From: Pullulanibacillus pueri
GTDB lineage: Bacteria; Bacillota; Bacilli; Bacillales; Sporolactobacillaceae
Length of the DNA: 64,000 nt
NCBI RefSeq assembly: GCF_014639255.1
Contig: NZ_BMFV01000008.1
Coordinates: forward strand, 1-64,000
Direction of reading: 5' to 3'
Part shown: in pieces, positions 9,500 to 18,706 of the stretch
Position numbering within the stretch: position 1 is the stretch's first letter
How the letters are laid out: every line of letters starts with the position of its first letter
Program-made: the position numbers and the translations under genes
The notes under the pieces: model-generated
Database searches by the model: none
Seen by the model: only the letters and a program-made list of their open reading frames with translations
Told to the model about the DNA's origin: nothing

Positions 9500-10342
9500 T
9501 CAAGAGTGTTTTTGATCTTCAAGATAAAAGGTCGTTTTTATTTTTCGTATCCCTTCAGTTGCCACCGCTAAAGGCGTTTGACTTCCGATATTATCATTAA
9601 ATAGTTCTAATGATAGAAACCCTTCATACCCTATAGCATCCAAATAAGATGCAACCTGTCTTATCGGGGCTATCCCGTCTCCCGGAAAGACACGATCTTG
9701 ATCAGCAATATGAGTCTGAGTAGGAAAAGCCGGATAATCATTCACATGAATAATACCAATGTTTTCTTTTTGAATATAAGCTAATTGATCAACAGAACTT
9801 CCACCGGTATACATATGAAAAAGATCCAATAAGAGTTTGATATCCGATTTACCGCTCTCCATGGCAATGTACATGGCTTCACTTAAATTATGTAGCTTTA
9901 TCGATCTCCCCCAAAATTCTAGATAAGGCTCTATCCCTATTCTGCGGGCTTTTTCGACTAATTCCGTAAAATGAATCGCCATCGTTTCCAATGACAGATT
10001 TTTGACATCACCACTTGGAGGGGCAGCTACTGCTCTGCAACCTAATTCATATAAGAGCGCCATTTCCCGCTCCGCCTGAAGCAAACCGGCTTGTCTTACC
10101 GTTTCATCACCATCGGTCCATTTAAAAAAAGTGATGGCATTCACAACAGAAAGACCATGCGTCTCCAGTAATTGTTTCAGTTCCTTAAGAGAGCCACCTT
10201 TTTCTAAATAAGACTCTATATCTTTGACCCATAGTTCAATACCCTCGTAACCCGCCTGCGCGGTAACTTTTATCTGCTCTATAATATCCAATTGAAAGGC
10301 AAGTAACGTCGACGTATTTAAAGCTAATTTAAAATGAGACAT
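9500..10342 (-). CDS. Sugar isomerase/epimerase-like TIM barrel (AP endonuclease family 2 fold), copy 1
   Basis: This 280-residue protein belongs to the xylose-isomerase-like TIM-barrel superfamily (PF01261). Metal-site residues typical of the fold are seen in YEGIELWVKD, YLEFWGR, LLLDLFHMY, IIHVNDYP and EGFLSLELFND. AAAGGA precedes the ATG. It follows a Gfo/Idh/MocA oxidoreductase by 45 bases, the same pairing as the next two genes. Members act as isomerases, epimerases, dehydratases or lyases; the substrate cannot be read from sequence, but the context suggests a mannose derivative. Confidence 0.8.
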   Translation of the reverse strand: MSHFKLALNTSTLLAFQLDIIEQIKVTAQAGYEGIELWVKDIESYLEKGGSLKELKQLLETHGLSVVNAITFFKWTDGDETVRQAGLLQAEREMALLYELGCRAVAAPPSGDVKNLSLETMAIHFTELVEKARRIGIEPYLEFWGRSIKLHNLSEAMYIAMESGKSDIKLLLDLFHMYTGGSSVDQLAYIQKENIGIIHVNDYPAFPTQTHIADQDRVFPGDGIAPIRQVASYLDAIGYEGFLSLELFNDNIGSQTPLAVATEGIRKIKTTFYLEDQKHS

Positions 10343-10387
10343 TAAAAGATTCCTTTCGCATCTTAATTTTCACAGCCATCCTATTTT

Positions 10388-11440
10388 CTAGTTCACTTCT
10401 AAAGTCCTCTGTTCCTCATGACTTTTCTTTGCTAATTCAATTAACTTAATGGCCTGACGCGCTTCTTCTGCTTTAACCGCAAGTTCTGTCTGCCGAGTCA
10501 AATGATCATAAATGTTTTGATAGTAAGCCGCATAAGAACCAGGAAGAGTTTCAATGTGTCCTTCAATATGTAACTGATTTAACATGATATTGATTTTCCC
10601 CCACCATTCCTTAGCTTCTCTTCCCCAATTTGGCGAGGCCGGCGTGTGCCCATTGATTAACGCCCGTTCTTGTGGGTCGGTTCCATATTTAATAAAAGAG
10701 CCTTTCGTACCATGAAATTGGTATCTTGGTCTCGGTTCCCTTGCCACCATTGAGGACTTTAACGTCAGACTCAAGCCCTCCTTATAGCCTAAGGTGACTC
10801 GAAAAAAGTCATCGGTTATAGCTCTAGGACGAAGTTGGCGAATCTCAGCCTGAAGTGTATGAGGCGTACCAAAAAGACAAAGGGCTTGATCAATAAAATG
10901 GACCCCGAGATCATAGAGAACCCCAGAGCCTAGTGCCTGACTATCTCTCCAATTGCCGGGTTGAGCAGTAGGATGATAGTGATCCCAACAAAATTCCGCT
11001 TCAGTTAATTGCCCCAGAATACCTTCATTCAAAAGACTACGCAAGGTCAGAAAGTCTCCGTCCCAACGACGATTATGAAAAACACTTAACATCCTATTCT
11101 GCTGCTTTGCCAAAGCGATCAATGCATCAGCTTCCTCTGTGGATGTTGTAAAGGGCTTTTCAACTACAACATGTTTGCCAGCCAACAGCGCGTCTTTAAC
11201 AAATTTAAAATGATTCGTACTTGGAGTGGTTACTATAATTAGATCAATAGTGTCATCCTGATACAATGCGTCCACATGATCAACAACATTAACCCAAGGG
11301 TAACGATCTTGAGAACTCCTTCCCTTTCGTTGAACGATAGTGTTCAATTTAAGTCCAGGAATAGTTGTTAAGACCGGCGCATGAAAGGTTCTCCCAGAAA
11401 ATCCATAGCCGATAAGCCCCACTTGAACTTCCTTATACAT
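10388..11440 (-). CDS. Gfo/Idh/MocA-family NAD(P)-dependent oxidoreductase, copy 1
   Basis: A 350-residue oxidoreductase with an N-terminal Rossmann fold (LIGYGFSGRTFHAP) and the family's conserved VEKPFTTS lysine-proline motif near residue 93. YDLGVHFIDQAL supplies the catalytic-histidine region. It resembles the longer 350-aa subgroup that includes scyllo-inositol dehydrogenases. The start MYKEVQVGLIG has GAGGGG seven bases upstream; the open frame continues to 11650 without family similarity. The 121 bases before it contain only small inverted repeats. It is paired with the TIM-barrel gene downstream and probably oxidises or reduces a mannan-derived sugar. Confidence 0.82.
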   Translation of the reverse strand: MYKEVQVGLIGYGFSGRTFHAPVLTTIPGLKLNTIVQRKGRSSQDRYPWVNVVDHVDALYQDDTIDLIIVTTPSTNHFKFVKDALLAGKHVVVEKPFTTSTEEADALIALAKQQNRMLSVFHNRRWDGDFLTLRSLLNEGILGQLTEAEFCWDHYHPTAQPGNWRDSQALGSGVLYDLGVHFIDQALCLFGTPHTLQAEIRQLRPRAITDDFFRVTLGYKEGLSLTLKSSMVAREPRPRYQFHGTKGSFIKYGTDPQERALINGHTPASPNWGREAKEWWGKINIMLNQLHIEGHIETLPGSYAAYYQNIYDHLTRQTELAVKAEEARQAIKLIELAKKSHEEQRTLEVN

Positions 11441-11561
11441 ACGATTCCCCCTCTCTTGCTTCATCTGAACATTTTGGTAGCAATCACACAGGATGTTGCT
11501 ACAAGTATCCTTATAACAACCTCCCGTGTGATGAAGTGCAAACACAAAAATGATGAAGCGC

Positions 11562-12431
11562 TTATTTAAAATAATGCTTAAGATGCTGCGCTGCTTTAAT
11601 AATGCCTTGCTGTTCTTTTTCGAGCGAACCTGAAAAACGATGATCTTCAAGCTCTATACTAATGGCACCTTGATACCCTAACTGTTCTAAACGGAGTGCA
11701 ATTTTCCCCCAATCAATTTGACCCTCGCCAGGGATTGTATAGCGCCAAGACCCTTCAGAAAACCGGTATTTTTCCCCAAAGGTCGCCTGAATTGTACCGA
11801 ATTCATATAACTCTTCACTTAAGATCTCGGTATCTTTTCCATGGCAATGATTAATTCTTTCACCAAACTCGTTTAACACTCGCAAATGATCAATCCCTAA
11901 TCTGACTAAATGAGAAGGGTCATAGGTCATACCAAAATGTTCCGACGGAATCGCTTCAAACATGGCGCGCCACATTTCAGGTGTACAGCCAAGTGTTGGG
12001 TAATACGGAGCGGGTCCTGGCCAACCTTCGATGGCTATATAAAGGCCCAGGGCTTCTGCATGCGCGACGACTTCTGGAAAACTTTCTTTCCAAATCGCAA
12101 AACTCTCTTTACGTGGCAACGTATGGTCTTCAGGAATTAAGCACATAAACAACACCCGTCCACCTAATTCCGAGATGTCTGTCATCTGTTGTTTAACCGC
12201 TTTCAAAGCATCGGCACGACGCCCCTCATCTACGCTAAACAATTGCCCCACATGTCCCACATCAACAGTTCCTATGCCCATGCCAGCTTCTTGGCAAGCC
12301 TTTTTTACTTCTTCTGATAAACGCGGCACATCAAGTGTATCCAAGCCAATCTCATTTGCCCACTTCGCCACCTTTTCAATACCTTCAGCACCGATTTTCC
12401 CCGGTATACGCATCCCGATACTAAACCCCAT
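11562..12431 (-). CDS. Sugar isomerase/epimerase-like TIM barrel, copy 2
   Basis: A second xylose-isomerase-like TIM barrel of 289 residues, clearly divergent from the copy at 9500-10342. Likely metal and sugar residues are in YIAIEGWPGP, MTYDPSHLVR, INHCHGKDTEI and GAISIELEDHRF. I prefer the second ATG (12431), because AGGAGG is seven bases before it but only one base before the ATG at 12437. It follows the second Gfo/Idh/MocA gene by about 20 bases. As with its partner, the reaction is inferred only from family and context. Confidence 0.8.
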   Translation of the reverse strand: MGFSIGMRIPGKIGAEGIEKVAKWANEIGLDTLDVPRLSEEVKKACQEAGMGIGTVDVGHVGQLFSVDEGRRADALKAVKQQMTDISELGGRVLFMCLIPEDHTLPRKESFAIWKESFPEVVAHAEALGLYIAIEGWPGPAPYYPTLGCTPEMWRAMFEAIPSEHFGMTYDPSHLVRLGIDHLRVLNEFGERINHCHGKDTEILSEELYEFGTIQATFGEKYRFSEGSWRYTIPGEGQIDWGKIALRLEQLGYQGAISIELEDHRFSGSLEKEQQGIIKAAQHLKHYFK

Positions 12432-12455
12432 CTTCATTCCTCCTTTAAAATGACA

Positions 12456-13439
12456 TTATTTGTATGTTTTAGGTGAGTAATTCGCTGCTTCATACACCAT
12501 CTCTGAAAACTTGACGACCTTTAACGCAAATTCCCCAGGAACCATCACCTCATGCCGTCCTAAAATGGCATCTATAAAACTTTTATCCTGATTCGTTGTT
12601 GGCTTAGGAAGCTCTGGAGTTATAGGTTCTTGACCCGCACGGTATACCGTGATCTTATCATTCTCAAAAAAGATACCGCCATCCTCTCCACAAAAGGCAT
12701 AGGTTTCATGCCAAATCGGTGCATACCCCACGAGATTAAGGCCGGCGACAGCCCCTTCCGCAAATCGTATCGAGGTAAACGTATCAATCTCTACAGGTGC
12801 CCCTTGTTGCGACAGCTGCGGTTTCACCTCTACAGGCGTTAGACCCGAAGTCCACAGAAGCACGTCAATAATATGACTTCCCGAATCCATTAGGAAGCCC
12901 CCTCCTGAGAGTTCTGGCTGCTGGCGCCACGAAAAGGTTTTCGTTCTCTTCTCCCCACGCCACCACTGTTGATAGAGAGAAGCGGTAATCGAGGTTACTT
13001 TCCCAATCAGCCCGCTCGCAATCGCTTCTCGAATGTAAATAAATTCAGGTTGAAAATGACGTTGATAGGAGACTTGCATAACTTTTCCAGAAGCTTTTGC
13101 TGTCGCAATCAACTGCTCGGCCTCCTCGGAAGAACAGGTCATCGGTTTTTCGATAAGCACATGCAAGCCTTTGTTTAATACGTCTGTCGCTTGTTGAAAA
13201 TGCAGGGTATGCGGCGAGCAAATAACAACTGCATCTAGTGCAACCTTCTCAAGCATTTCCTCATACTCCGAAAATTCTTCTGCCTTCAGCAATCCGAATT
13301 TCGAAATAAATCTTTCTCTCGCTTCCTCGCTAACGTCCGCAATGGCTACAATTTCAGCTTCTTCCAATGCCATTAACTGCCCGGCATGGACTTGAGCCAT
13401 ACCGCCTGTGCCAATAAAGCCAACCTTAATAGTATTCAT
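12456..13439 (-). CDS. Gfo/Idh/MocA-family NAD(P)-dependent oxidoreductase, copy 2
   Basis: A 327-residue oxidoreductase with the dinucleotide motif FIGTGGMAQVHAG at the N-terminus, VLIEKPMTCS near residue 95 and the substrate-side motif MDSGSHIIDVLLW. AGGGAGAG lies before the ATG. It opens the second transcription unit of the mannan island, after a terminator and a cre-like sequence. The two dehydrogenases differ in length and motifs, so they probably act on different substrates or steps. Substrate unknown. Confidence 0.82.
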   Translation of the reverse strand: MNTIKVGFIGTGGMAQVHAGQLMALEEAEIVAIADVSEEARERFISKFGLLKAEEFSEYEEMLEKVALDAVVICSPHTLHFQQATDVLNKGLHVLIEKPMTCSSEEAEQLIATAKASGKVMQVSYQRHFQPEFIYIREAIASGLIGKVTSITASLYQQWWRGEKRTKTFSWRQQPELSGGGFLMDSGSHIIDVLLWTSGLTPVEVKPQLSQQGAPVEIDTFTSIRFAEGAVAGLNLVGYAPIWHETYAFCGEDGGIFFENDKITVYRAGQEPITPELPKPTTNQDKSFIDAILGRHEVMVPGEFALKVVKFSEMVYEAANYSPKTYK

Positions 13440-13460
13440 ATCGCTCTCTCCCTCACTTTT

Positions 13461-13474
13461 TAAAAGCGTTTACT
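13461..13474 (-). promoter_or_regulatory. cre-like site before the second mannan transcription unit
   Basis: Minus-strand AGTAAACGCTTTTA agrees with the CcpA site TGWAANCGNTNWCA at 12 of 14 positions. It lies about 20 bases upstream of the first gene of the unit; a weak TTGTAA -35 is seen further upstream. Confidence 0.4.
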
Positions 13475-13501
13475 TTATCATCTTATCTTATTATCTTTTT
13501 A

Positions 13502-13552
13502 CAAAAAGAGAACCCCGTTGATAGATTTTTACACGAGTACCTCGGGGGTCTC
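13502..13552 (-). terminator. Terminator after the solute-binding protein gene
   Basis: On the minus strand GAGACCCCCG pairs with CGGGGTTCTC (one mismatch) across a 25-base loop and is followed by UUUUUG. It lies 63 bases past the stop of the solute-binding protein gene and separates the transport/GH125 unit from the oxidoreductase unit. Confidence 0.65.
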
Positions 13553-13614
13553 CTTATCTAACTGTGTAACCTCACAAAGGAAACTAGTATTGGGTATGAC
13601 TATTATTCTTTGAA

Positions 13615-15204
13615 TTACTTTTGATAGCGATCATATGCCTTTTGATACGTATCTAAGAGTTCATCTAAGTTCATTTTCTTAATAGTTTTAACATAATCAT
13701 CCCATTTAGAAAGCGGTTCTTGACCCGTGATAAATTTCGCTTCCATTTGTGAGACGTATTTATTGAGGTCTTGCTCAATACGGGTAACGGTTTTATTTTC
13801 TTCATTTGTAAAATACACTTGCGGATAGGCCATCACGCCATAAGGAAGCAATTTTTGCTTTTCTTCATTCTTTAACCAATTAGTGAATTTATTATCATCC
13901 CATTGCCAATCCAAATCGGCCTGTGCGGGGCGACGAATGGGTACAGGGATGCCCCAGTCTGGAGAGATTGAGGATCGAAAGGTTTCTGCATCATCAAATC
14001 CTTTAGGTGGATCCTTGATCACTCGCACTTTTTTACTGTCATCTTTCCATTCCCAATACGTGCCTTCCTTTACGTTATGGAGAAAGTCTGCGCCTTCATC
14101 GGAATAGGAATAATCCGCCCATCTTATCGATTCAGCAGGATGTTTATTATCCTTCGTAATAACAAATTGTCCGCTACTCACTTTATTCGGCAATTCAAAC
14201 ACTTGTTTATCGACTCCAGGCGCCTTAACAAGATTCATTACAGGATTATCCGTACTATCATAATCAACATTCATTGTGAATGAGGGACGAGCATCTGGAA
14301 ACAAGCCAAGTCGATCGTTGTGTCCTTTCGCTTTCCGCTGATCATCTGTTTGTGAAAAGGTTTCATGATCGAGTAAATTATTTTTCCACAGTTTATTCAT
14401 ATAGGCGAGATACTCTTTATAGCCAGGCTGGATTGCACCATAAGCCACTTTATTATTTAAAAGTTCGATATGTTGATTTGATACGCCGAAGGCACCGAGG
14501 AACATCGCACGAATGGTATCCATTCCTGCTGTACTTAAAGGAATTTCATCCGCTTTTCCATTTTTATTTGGATCATCATTTTTAAATTTCATTAAGAGAT
14601 CAAAAAGCCCATCAGTCGTTGTTGGCAATTCCTTAATGCCAAGATTTTTCAACCATTCACCGTTATACCATAAGTGCCAAATTCCCGGATCCTCATCAAC
14701 CTGTGGCAATGAATAAATATGACCGTCCGGTGTTGTTATCGCTTTCTTAATATCGGGCTCTTGGTCTAGCATCTTCTGAATGTTTGGCGCGTATTTTTTA
14801 ATCAAATCCTCAAGAGGAATAATGACACCTTGCTCGCCATATTTTATCTCATCTTGATGAGAGAAGCTTGAGCCATAGAAAATGTCTGGGAGATCTCCAC
14901 TCGAAAGCAACAGATTTTTCTTCGTATCAGCATCGGCACGATCAGGGGTTTCAAAGTCAAAATGAATGTTTGTTTTTTTCTCCATCTCTATAAAATACTC
15001 TCGCTCATCCCAATCATTGGCCACAGCCAAAGGACCAAACATTGATAATGTAATTTTTTTATTGACAATCGGATAACCTGTTTTGTTAAAATTTTTACCT
15101 GGGTCCTTAACGGTTGAAGATGTCGTTGCATTTTTTGACGAACACCCGATTAATATTCCGGAAAACAGCACAAAGGTCATTAAAAGCATCGTTAGTTTTC
15201 TCAT
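13615..15204 (-). CDS. Extracellular sugar-binding lipoprotein, LplA type
   Basis: The 529-residue substrate-binding lipoprotein of an oligosaccharide ABC importer. A lipoprotein signal (MRKLTMLLMTFVLFSGILIGC) places the modified Cys at residue 21. Its length and features (ERE-YFIEMEKKTNI, GDLPDIFYG, DPNKNGKADEIPLS) are those of the large LplA/YtcQ group, which uses YteP/YtcP-like permeases and a shared ATPase. AGGAGGG precedes the ATG. No ATPase gene is present, so an MsmX-like shared ATPase elsewhere is inferred. With GH76 and GH125 next to it, the ligand is probably alpha-1,6-mannooligosaccharide. Confidence 0.88.
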   Translation of the reverse strand: MRKLTMLLMTFVLFSGILIGCSSKNATTSSTVKDPGKNFNKTGYPIVNKKITLSMFGPLAVANDWDEREYFIEMEKKTNIHFDFETPDRADADTKKNLLLSSGDLPDIFYGSSFSHQDEIKYGEQGVIIPLEDLIKKYAPNIQKMLDQEPDIKKAITTPDGHIYSLPQVDEDPGIWHLWYNGEWLKNLGIKELPTTTDGLFDLLMKFKNDDPNKNGKADEIPLSTAGMDTIRAMFLGAFGVSNQHIELLNNKVAYGAIQPGYKEYLAYMNKLWKNNLLDHETFSQTDDQRKAKGHNDRLGLFPDARPSFTMNVDYDSTDNPVMNLVKAPGVDKQVFELPNKVSSGQFVITKDNKHPAESIRWADYSYSDEGADFLHNVKEGTYWEWKDDSKKVRVIKDPPKGFDDAETFRSSISPDWGIPVPIRRPAQADLDWQWDDNKFTNWLKNEEKQKLLPYGVMAYPQVYFTNEENKTVTRIEQDLNKYVSQMEAKFITGQEPLSKWDDYVKTIKKMNLDELLDTYQKAYDRYQK

Positions 15205-15319
15205 TAAGAAATATACCCTCCTTTTTGAGTTAAATCTTCAACTATTCAGAAATTCAAACGACCTCTTGAGTTAAAAGGACTGTTAGGCCATAACCCCACC
15301 TCCTTAAAGACCCTAAGTA

Positions 15320-16228
15320 TTAGCCTTTAATAGAACCAATCATGACCCCTTTAACAAAGAACCGTTGCAAGAAAGGATAGACGATAATCATGGGCAGAGT
15401 CGAAACGATAATAATCGCATATTTCATGATGTCCGCAAGACTTTGACTATGCTGCATAGCCTCTGCTGCACTGTTTGAGATAGAGGTAGCCATATTGTCA
15501 TTCCCAAGCTCCTGTAATACGAGAATCTGTCTAAGGATCATTTGCAAGGGATACTTTTCTTTATCTGACAAATAAATCAAAGCATTAAAGTAATCATTCC
15601 ACTGTCCAACCCCATAAAAGAGTGCCATAACTGCAATGATTGGCATTGATAAAGGAATCACCACTTTAAAAAAGAGCTTTGTCGTGGAACAACCATCAAT
15701 AATCGCTGCCTCTTCCAATTCTTTAGGAATGGTGACCTGAAAGAACGTCCGGCAGACAATAATATTCCAAACCGCCGCTGCATTTGGGAGAACCATTGCG
15801 CCTACAGTATTGACAAGCCCCAAATTTTTAACAAGTAAGTAAGTAGGTACAAGCCCGCCACTAAAAAACATCGTAAAGGCAAACATCATCATAAAGAAAT
15901 TACCACCCACAAGTTTTCTTCTGGACAAAGCATAAGCAGCCGGTAACGTAATTGCTAGACTGATCAGCACACCGAGTACCGTATAATAAATGGTGTTAAG
16001 ATACCCGATCCAAATTTGATCATCTTGGAAAATCAACTTATAGCCATCGAAATTAATCCCTTTTGGCCAAAGCCACATCTTTCCTGAGCTCACAAGTGTA
16101 GGATCACTGATAGAAGCACTGATAATATAAATGAGTGGATAGAGCACAATGATCAAAATGACAATAAGAAAACTATAAATAAAAGCTTTAAAAATACGGT
16201 CGTTTCGACTTTCTCTAATCGTGGTCAC
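15320..16228 (-). CDS. Sugar ABC transporter permease, LplC/YtcP type
   Basis: A polytopic inner-membrane permease (302 aa) with six predicted spans and the EAA loop EELEEAAIIDG near residue 180 that contacts the ATPase. It ends with FFVKGVMIGSIKG, typical of this family. The preferred start is GTG at 16226-16228, eight bases after AAAGGGG. An ATG directly after the stop of the upstream permease (16246) is also in frame but has no ribosome binding site of its own. It pairs with the next permease. Confidence 0.88.
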   Translation of the reverse strand: MTTIRESRNDRIFKAFIYSFLIVILIIVLYPLIYIISASISDPTLVSSGKMWLWPKGINFDGYKLIFQDDQIWIGYLNTIYYTVLGVLISLAITLPAAYALSRRKLVGGNFFMMMFAFTMFFSGGLVPTYLLVKNLGLVNTVGAMVLPNAAAVWNIIVCRTFFQVTIPKELEEAAIIDGCSTTKLFFKVVIPLSMPIIAVMALFYGVGQWNDYFNALIYLSDKEKYPLQMILRQILVLQELGNDNMATSISNSAAEAMQHSQSLADIMKYAIIIVSTLPMIIVYPFLQRFFVKGVMIGSIKG

Positions 16229-16246
16229 TCGTTTATCCCCTTTCAT

Positions 16247-17233
16247 TTACCATAAACTTGTCTGACTCCGCTTTCTGGCAATTTGGTTAACAATAACGAG
16301 GAGGGCTGCATTAATCACTGCATCAAATAATCCAACAGCCGTTGAGTAGCTATATTGTGTATCTAAAATCCCTGTTCGGTAGACAAAGGTTGAAATGACA
16401 TCTGAGGTATCCATATTGAGATCATTTTGCATGAGCAAAATCTTCTGAAAGCCAACAGACAATAATCCACCCATATCCAAAATAAATAAGATAACCATTG
16501 TCGGCACAAGTGTAGGAATGTTAATATGCCATATCCTTTGCCAGCGTGAGGCGCCATCAACAGTTGCCGCTTCATGAAGTTGAGGATCAATACCCGAGAG
16601 TGCGGCCATATAGATGATGGATCCCCACCCCATCCCTTGCCAAACATCCGAGAACACAAAAATGGTTTTAAACCATCCAGGCTCTGACATAAAGGCAATA
16701 GGACCAATACCAAAGAGGCCAAGGAAATCGTTAATGATCCCTGTTTGTGGGGATAGAAAAGCAATAATCATCCCAACCATGACCACTAGTGAAATGAAAT
16801 GAGGAGCATAAGTTACGGTTTGGACACCTCGTTTAAAAAAACCATCCTTGATCTCGTTAAACGCTAAAGCTAGGATAATCGGTAATGGAAACCCAACGAC
16901 AAGTGAGTACAGACTAATTTCAATCGTATTTCTAATTAAATCCCAAAAATAGTAAGAGTGAAAAAACTGAGTAAACCACTCAAACCCCACCCAAGGACTT
17001 CCCCAAACCCCTAATGTTGGAACATAATCCTTAAAAGCAATGAGGAGACCATATAAAGGGATATAATGGAAAATTACAAAATAGAGGAAAGCCGGCAGAA
17101 GAAATATGTACAATTCCCAACTTTGAGCAATATCTTTCAGTTTTTTACGACGTCTTTCTTTTTTAAGCGCTTTCTTGTTTTGGGTTAAAAAAGATGCCGT
17201 CTCGGTAGATGATAGCTTCGATGGTGATTCCAT
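16247..17233 (-). CDS. Sugar ABC transporter permease, LplB/YteP type
   Basis: The second permease subunit (328 aa), with a positively charged N-terminal tail, a first span at about residues 40-65 (ELYIFLLPAFLYFVIFHYIP) and the EAA loop LHEAATVDGA. The ATG at 17231-17233 follows GAGAGGAGAGG at good distance; the longer reading to 17260 starts upstream of that site. It lies between the GH125 gene and the other permease, forming a compact import operon. Confidence 0.88.
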   Translation of the reverse strand: MESPSKLSSTETASFLTQNKKALKKERRRKKLKDIAQSWELYIFLLPAFLYFVIFHYIPLYGLLIAFKDYVPTLGVWGSPWVGFEWFTQFFHSYYFWDLIRNTIEISLYSLVVGFPLPIILALAFNEIKDGFFKRGVQTVTYAPHFISLVVMVGMIIAFLSPQTGIINDFLGLFGIGPIAFMSEPGWFKTIFVFSDVWQGMGWGSIIYMAALSGIDPQLHEAATVDGASRWQRIWHINIPTLVPTMVILFILDMGGLLSVGFQKILLMQNDLNMDTSDVISTFVYRTGILDTQYSYSTAVGLFDAVINAALLVIVNQIARKRSQTSLW

Positions 17234-17270
17234 AACAATTCCTCTCCTCTCTTTAATCATTCTCCGTGCG

Positions 17271-18593
17271 TTACTTTTTAAATGGCACCTGCTGAGACAC
17301 TTTCGCTTGATGAAGTAACTCTTTAGTTTCTAATTCAAAAAGTGACATCACAAATTCACAGAACATCGCATTAGCCCATGAAAACCACGGACGGGTATAA
17401 GACTCTGGATGGTTAGGATCAAAACTTTCATGCATAAGTTGTGTTCCGCCATCGGTTTGAAGCAAGACATCTAAAAGCTTATATTTTTCTGTAGTATCTT
17501 GTGCCGTCAATCCTTGCATGCTTAAAGCAAGAGGCCAAATAAAGTGATGTGGTGTATGCGGACTGCCAATGCCTTCAGCAAACTTTCCTTTAAAAAAATA
17601 AGGATTTTCCTCACTCAGAATAAATCTTCGTGTATTTTGATAAATGGTATCTTCTGGCGAACAAAATCCTAAATAAGGAAGTGACAATAAACTAGGGATA
17701 TTGGCATCATCCATCAAATTAAAATGTCCATAGCCATCTGTTTCGTACGCGTATATTGGCCCATATATCTCATGTTCGTATATTCCGTAATGACGAATGC
17801 CTGTTTCGATGTCTAACTTTAACTCTTCTATTTTCCTGAGGAGTTCCGGCTCTGTCTTGATGATATCGATTGTGAGTAAATAACCGAGCACCACAGTCGC
17901 AAAGGCGTTAGATGGGACCAAGTAGCCGAAGGTACAAGCATCATCACTTGGTCGAAATCCTGACCAGGTCATCCCAGTTCTTTTCACCGCACTCCCTTTC
18001 CCATGGTGGCTAAGCGTATCCGATAAAACATCCGTCTTCCTTTCGAAACGATAAGTCGAGGCCGTTTCATGATCTTGTTCCACTCTCCACAATTCAACGA
18101 TGGCTGTTACAGCTTGCAAAAATTCCGGGGTGAAATGATCAGTCCGCCCTGTCGCTCTCCAAAATAAATAAGCTAATTGAATAGGGTAACACAACGAATC
18201 AATTTCATATTTTCGTTCCCACACTCCAGGGGTCATTGCTGTCAAATCCTCTTGATGTCCATGACCATTGGCTTCCTTATTAAACGCATTCGCATAGGGA
18301 TCCTTTAATATAAAAGCCACCTGCTTTTTTATCACCCCGGCAATCAGATTCGCCATCTCGGGATTAGCTTTAGCTAAAGGTAAATAGGGTCGGACCTGGG
18401 CTGCAGAATCTCTTAACCACATCGCCGGTATATCTCCTGTAATGACAAAGGTTGTACCATCTTCTTGGTGTTCTAAAGTTGATAAATAAGTATTGGAATA
18501 ACAATGTCTAAAATACTCTGAAACTCTAGGATTCCAATGTGCTATATTTTCTATCATCTCTTCCATAGCATCTGGAATGACTTGCTTTTTCAT
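17271..18593 (-). CDS. GH125 exo-alpha-1,6-mannosidase
   Basis: GH125 enzymes (old name DUF1237) release mannose from the non-reducing end of alpha-1,6-mannosides by a metal-independent inverting mechanism. The 440-residue protein has no signal peptide and should act in the cytoplasm on imported oligosaccharides. Family signatures include IPAMWLRDSAAQVRPYL near residue 60, MTWSGFRPSDDAC, and PYFFKGKFAEGIGSPHT with HFIWPLALS. TGAGGTG precedes the ATG at 18593. It is the first gene after the promoter and cre site, so it heads the operon with the importer. Confidence 0.92.
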   Translation of the reverse strand: MKKQVIPDAMEEMIENIAHWNPRVSEYFRHCYSNTYLSTLEHQEDGTTFVITGDIPAMWLRDSAAQVRPYLPLAKANPEMANLIAGVIKKQVAFILKDPYANAFNKEANGHGHQEDLTAMTPGVWERKYEIDSLCYPIQLAYLFWRATGRTDHFTPEFLQAVTAIVELWRVEQDHETASTYRFERKTDVLSDTLSHHGKGSAVKRTGMTWSGFRPSDDACTFGYLVPSNAFATVVLGYLLTIDIIKTEPELLRKIEELKLDIETGIRHYGIYEHEIYGPIYAYETDGYGHFNLMDDANIPSLLSLPYLGFCSPEDTIYQNTRRFILSEENPYFFKGKFAEGIGSPHTPHHFIWPLALSMQGLTAQDTTEKYKLLDVLLQTDGGTQLMHESFDPNHPESYTRPWFSWANAMFCEFVMSLFELETKELLHQAKVSQQVPFKK

Positions 18594-18655
18594 AAACTTC
18601 ACCTCACCGCTGCTCAAATTTTAAATTTCTGATTAAACTACTATACCCCCTCTTT

Positions 18656-18669
18656 TGTTAACGTTTTCA
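18656..18669 (-). promoter_or_regulatory. Catabolite response element (cre) of the mannan operon
   Basis: Minus-strand TGAAAACGTTAACA matches the CcpA consensus TGWAANCGNTNWCA at all 14 positions. It lies just downstream of the -10 of the promoter of the GH125 gene, where CcpA would block transcription when preferred sugars are present. Confidence 0.8.
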
Positions 18670-18678
18670 TTTATATCA

Positions 18679-18706
18679 ATATACTAATACGCATATATTA
18701 ATATGT
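18679..18706 (-). promoter_or_regulatory. Inverted repeat overlapping the mannan promoter
   Basis: ATATACTAATA and TATTAATATGT form 11-bp arms (two mismatches) around CGCATA, covering the space from the -10 to the -35. It is a candidate operator for the GntR-LacI regulator next door, but the region is AT-rich and the sequence differs from the palindrome in that regulator's own promoter. Confidence 0.35.
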
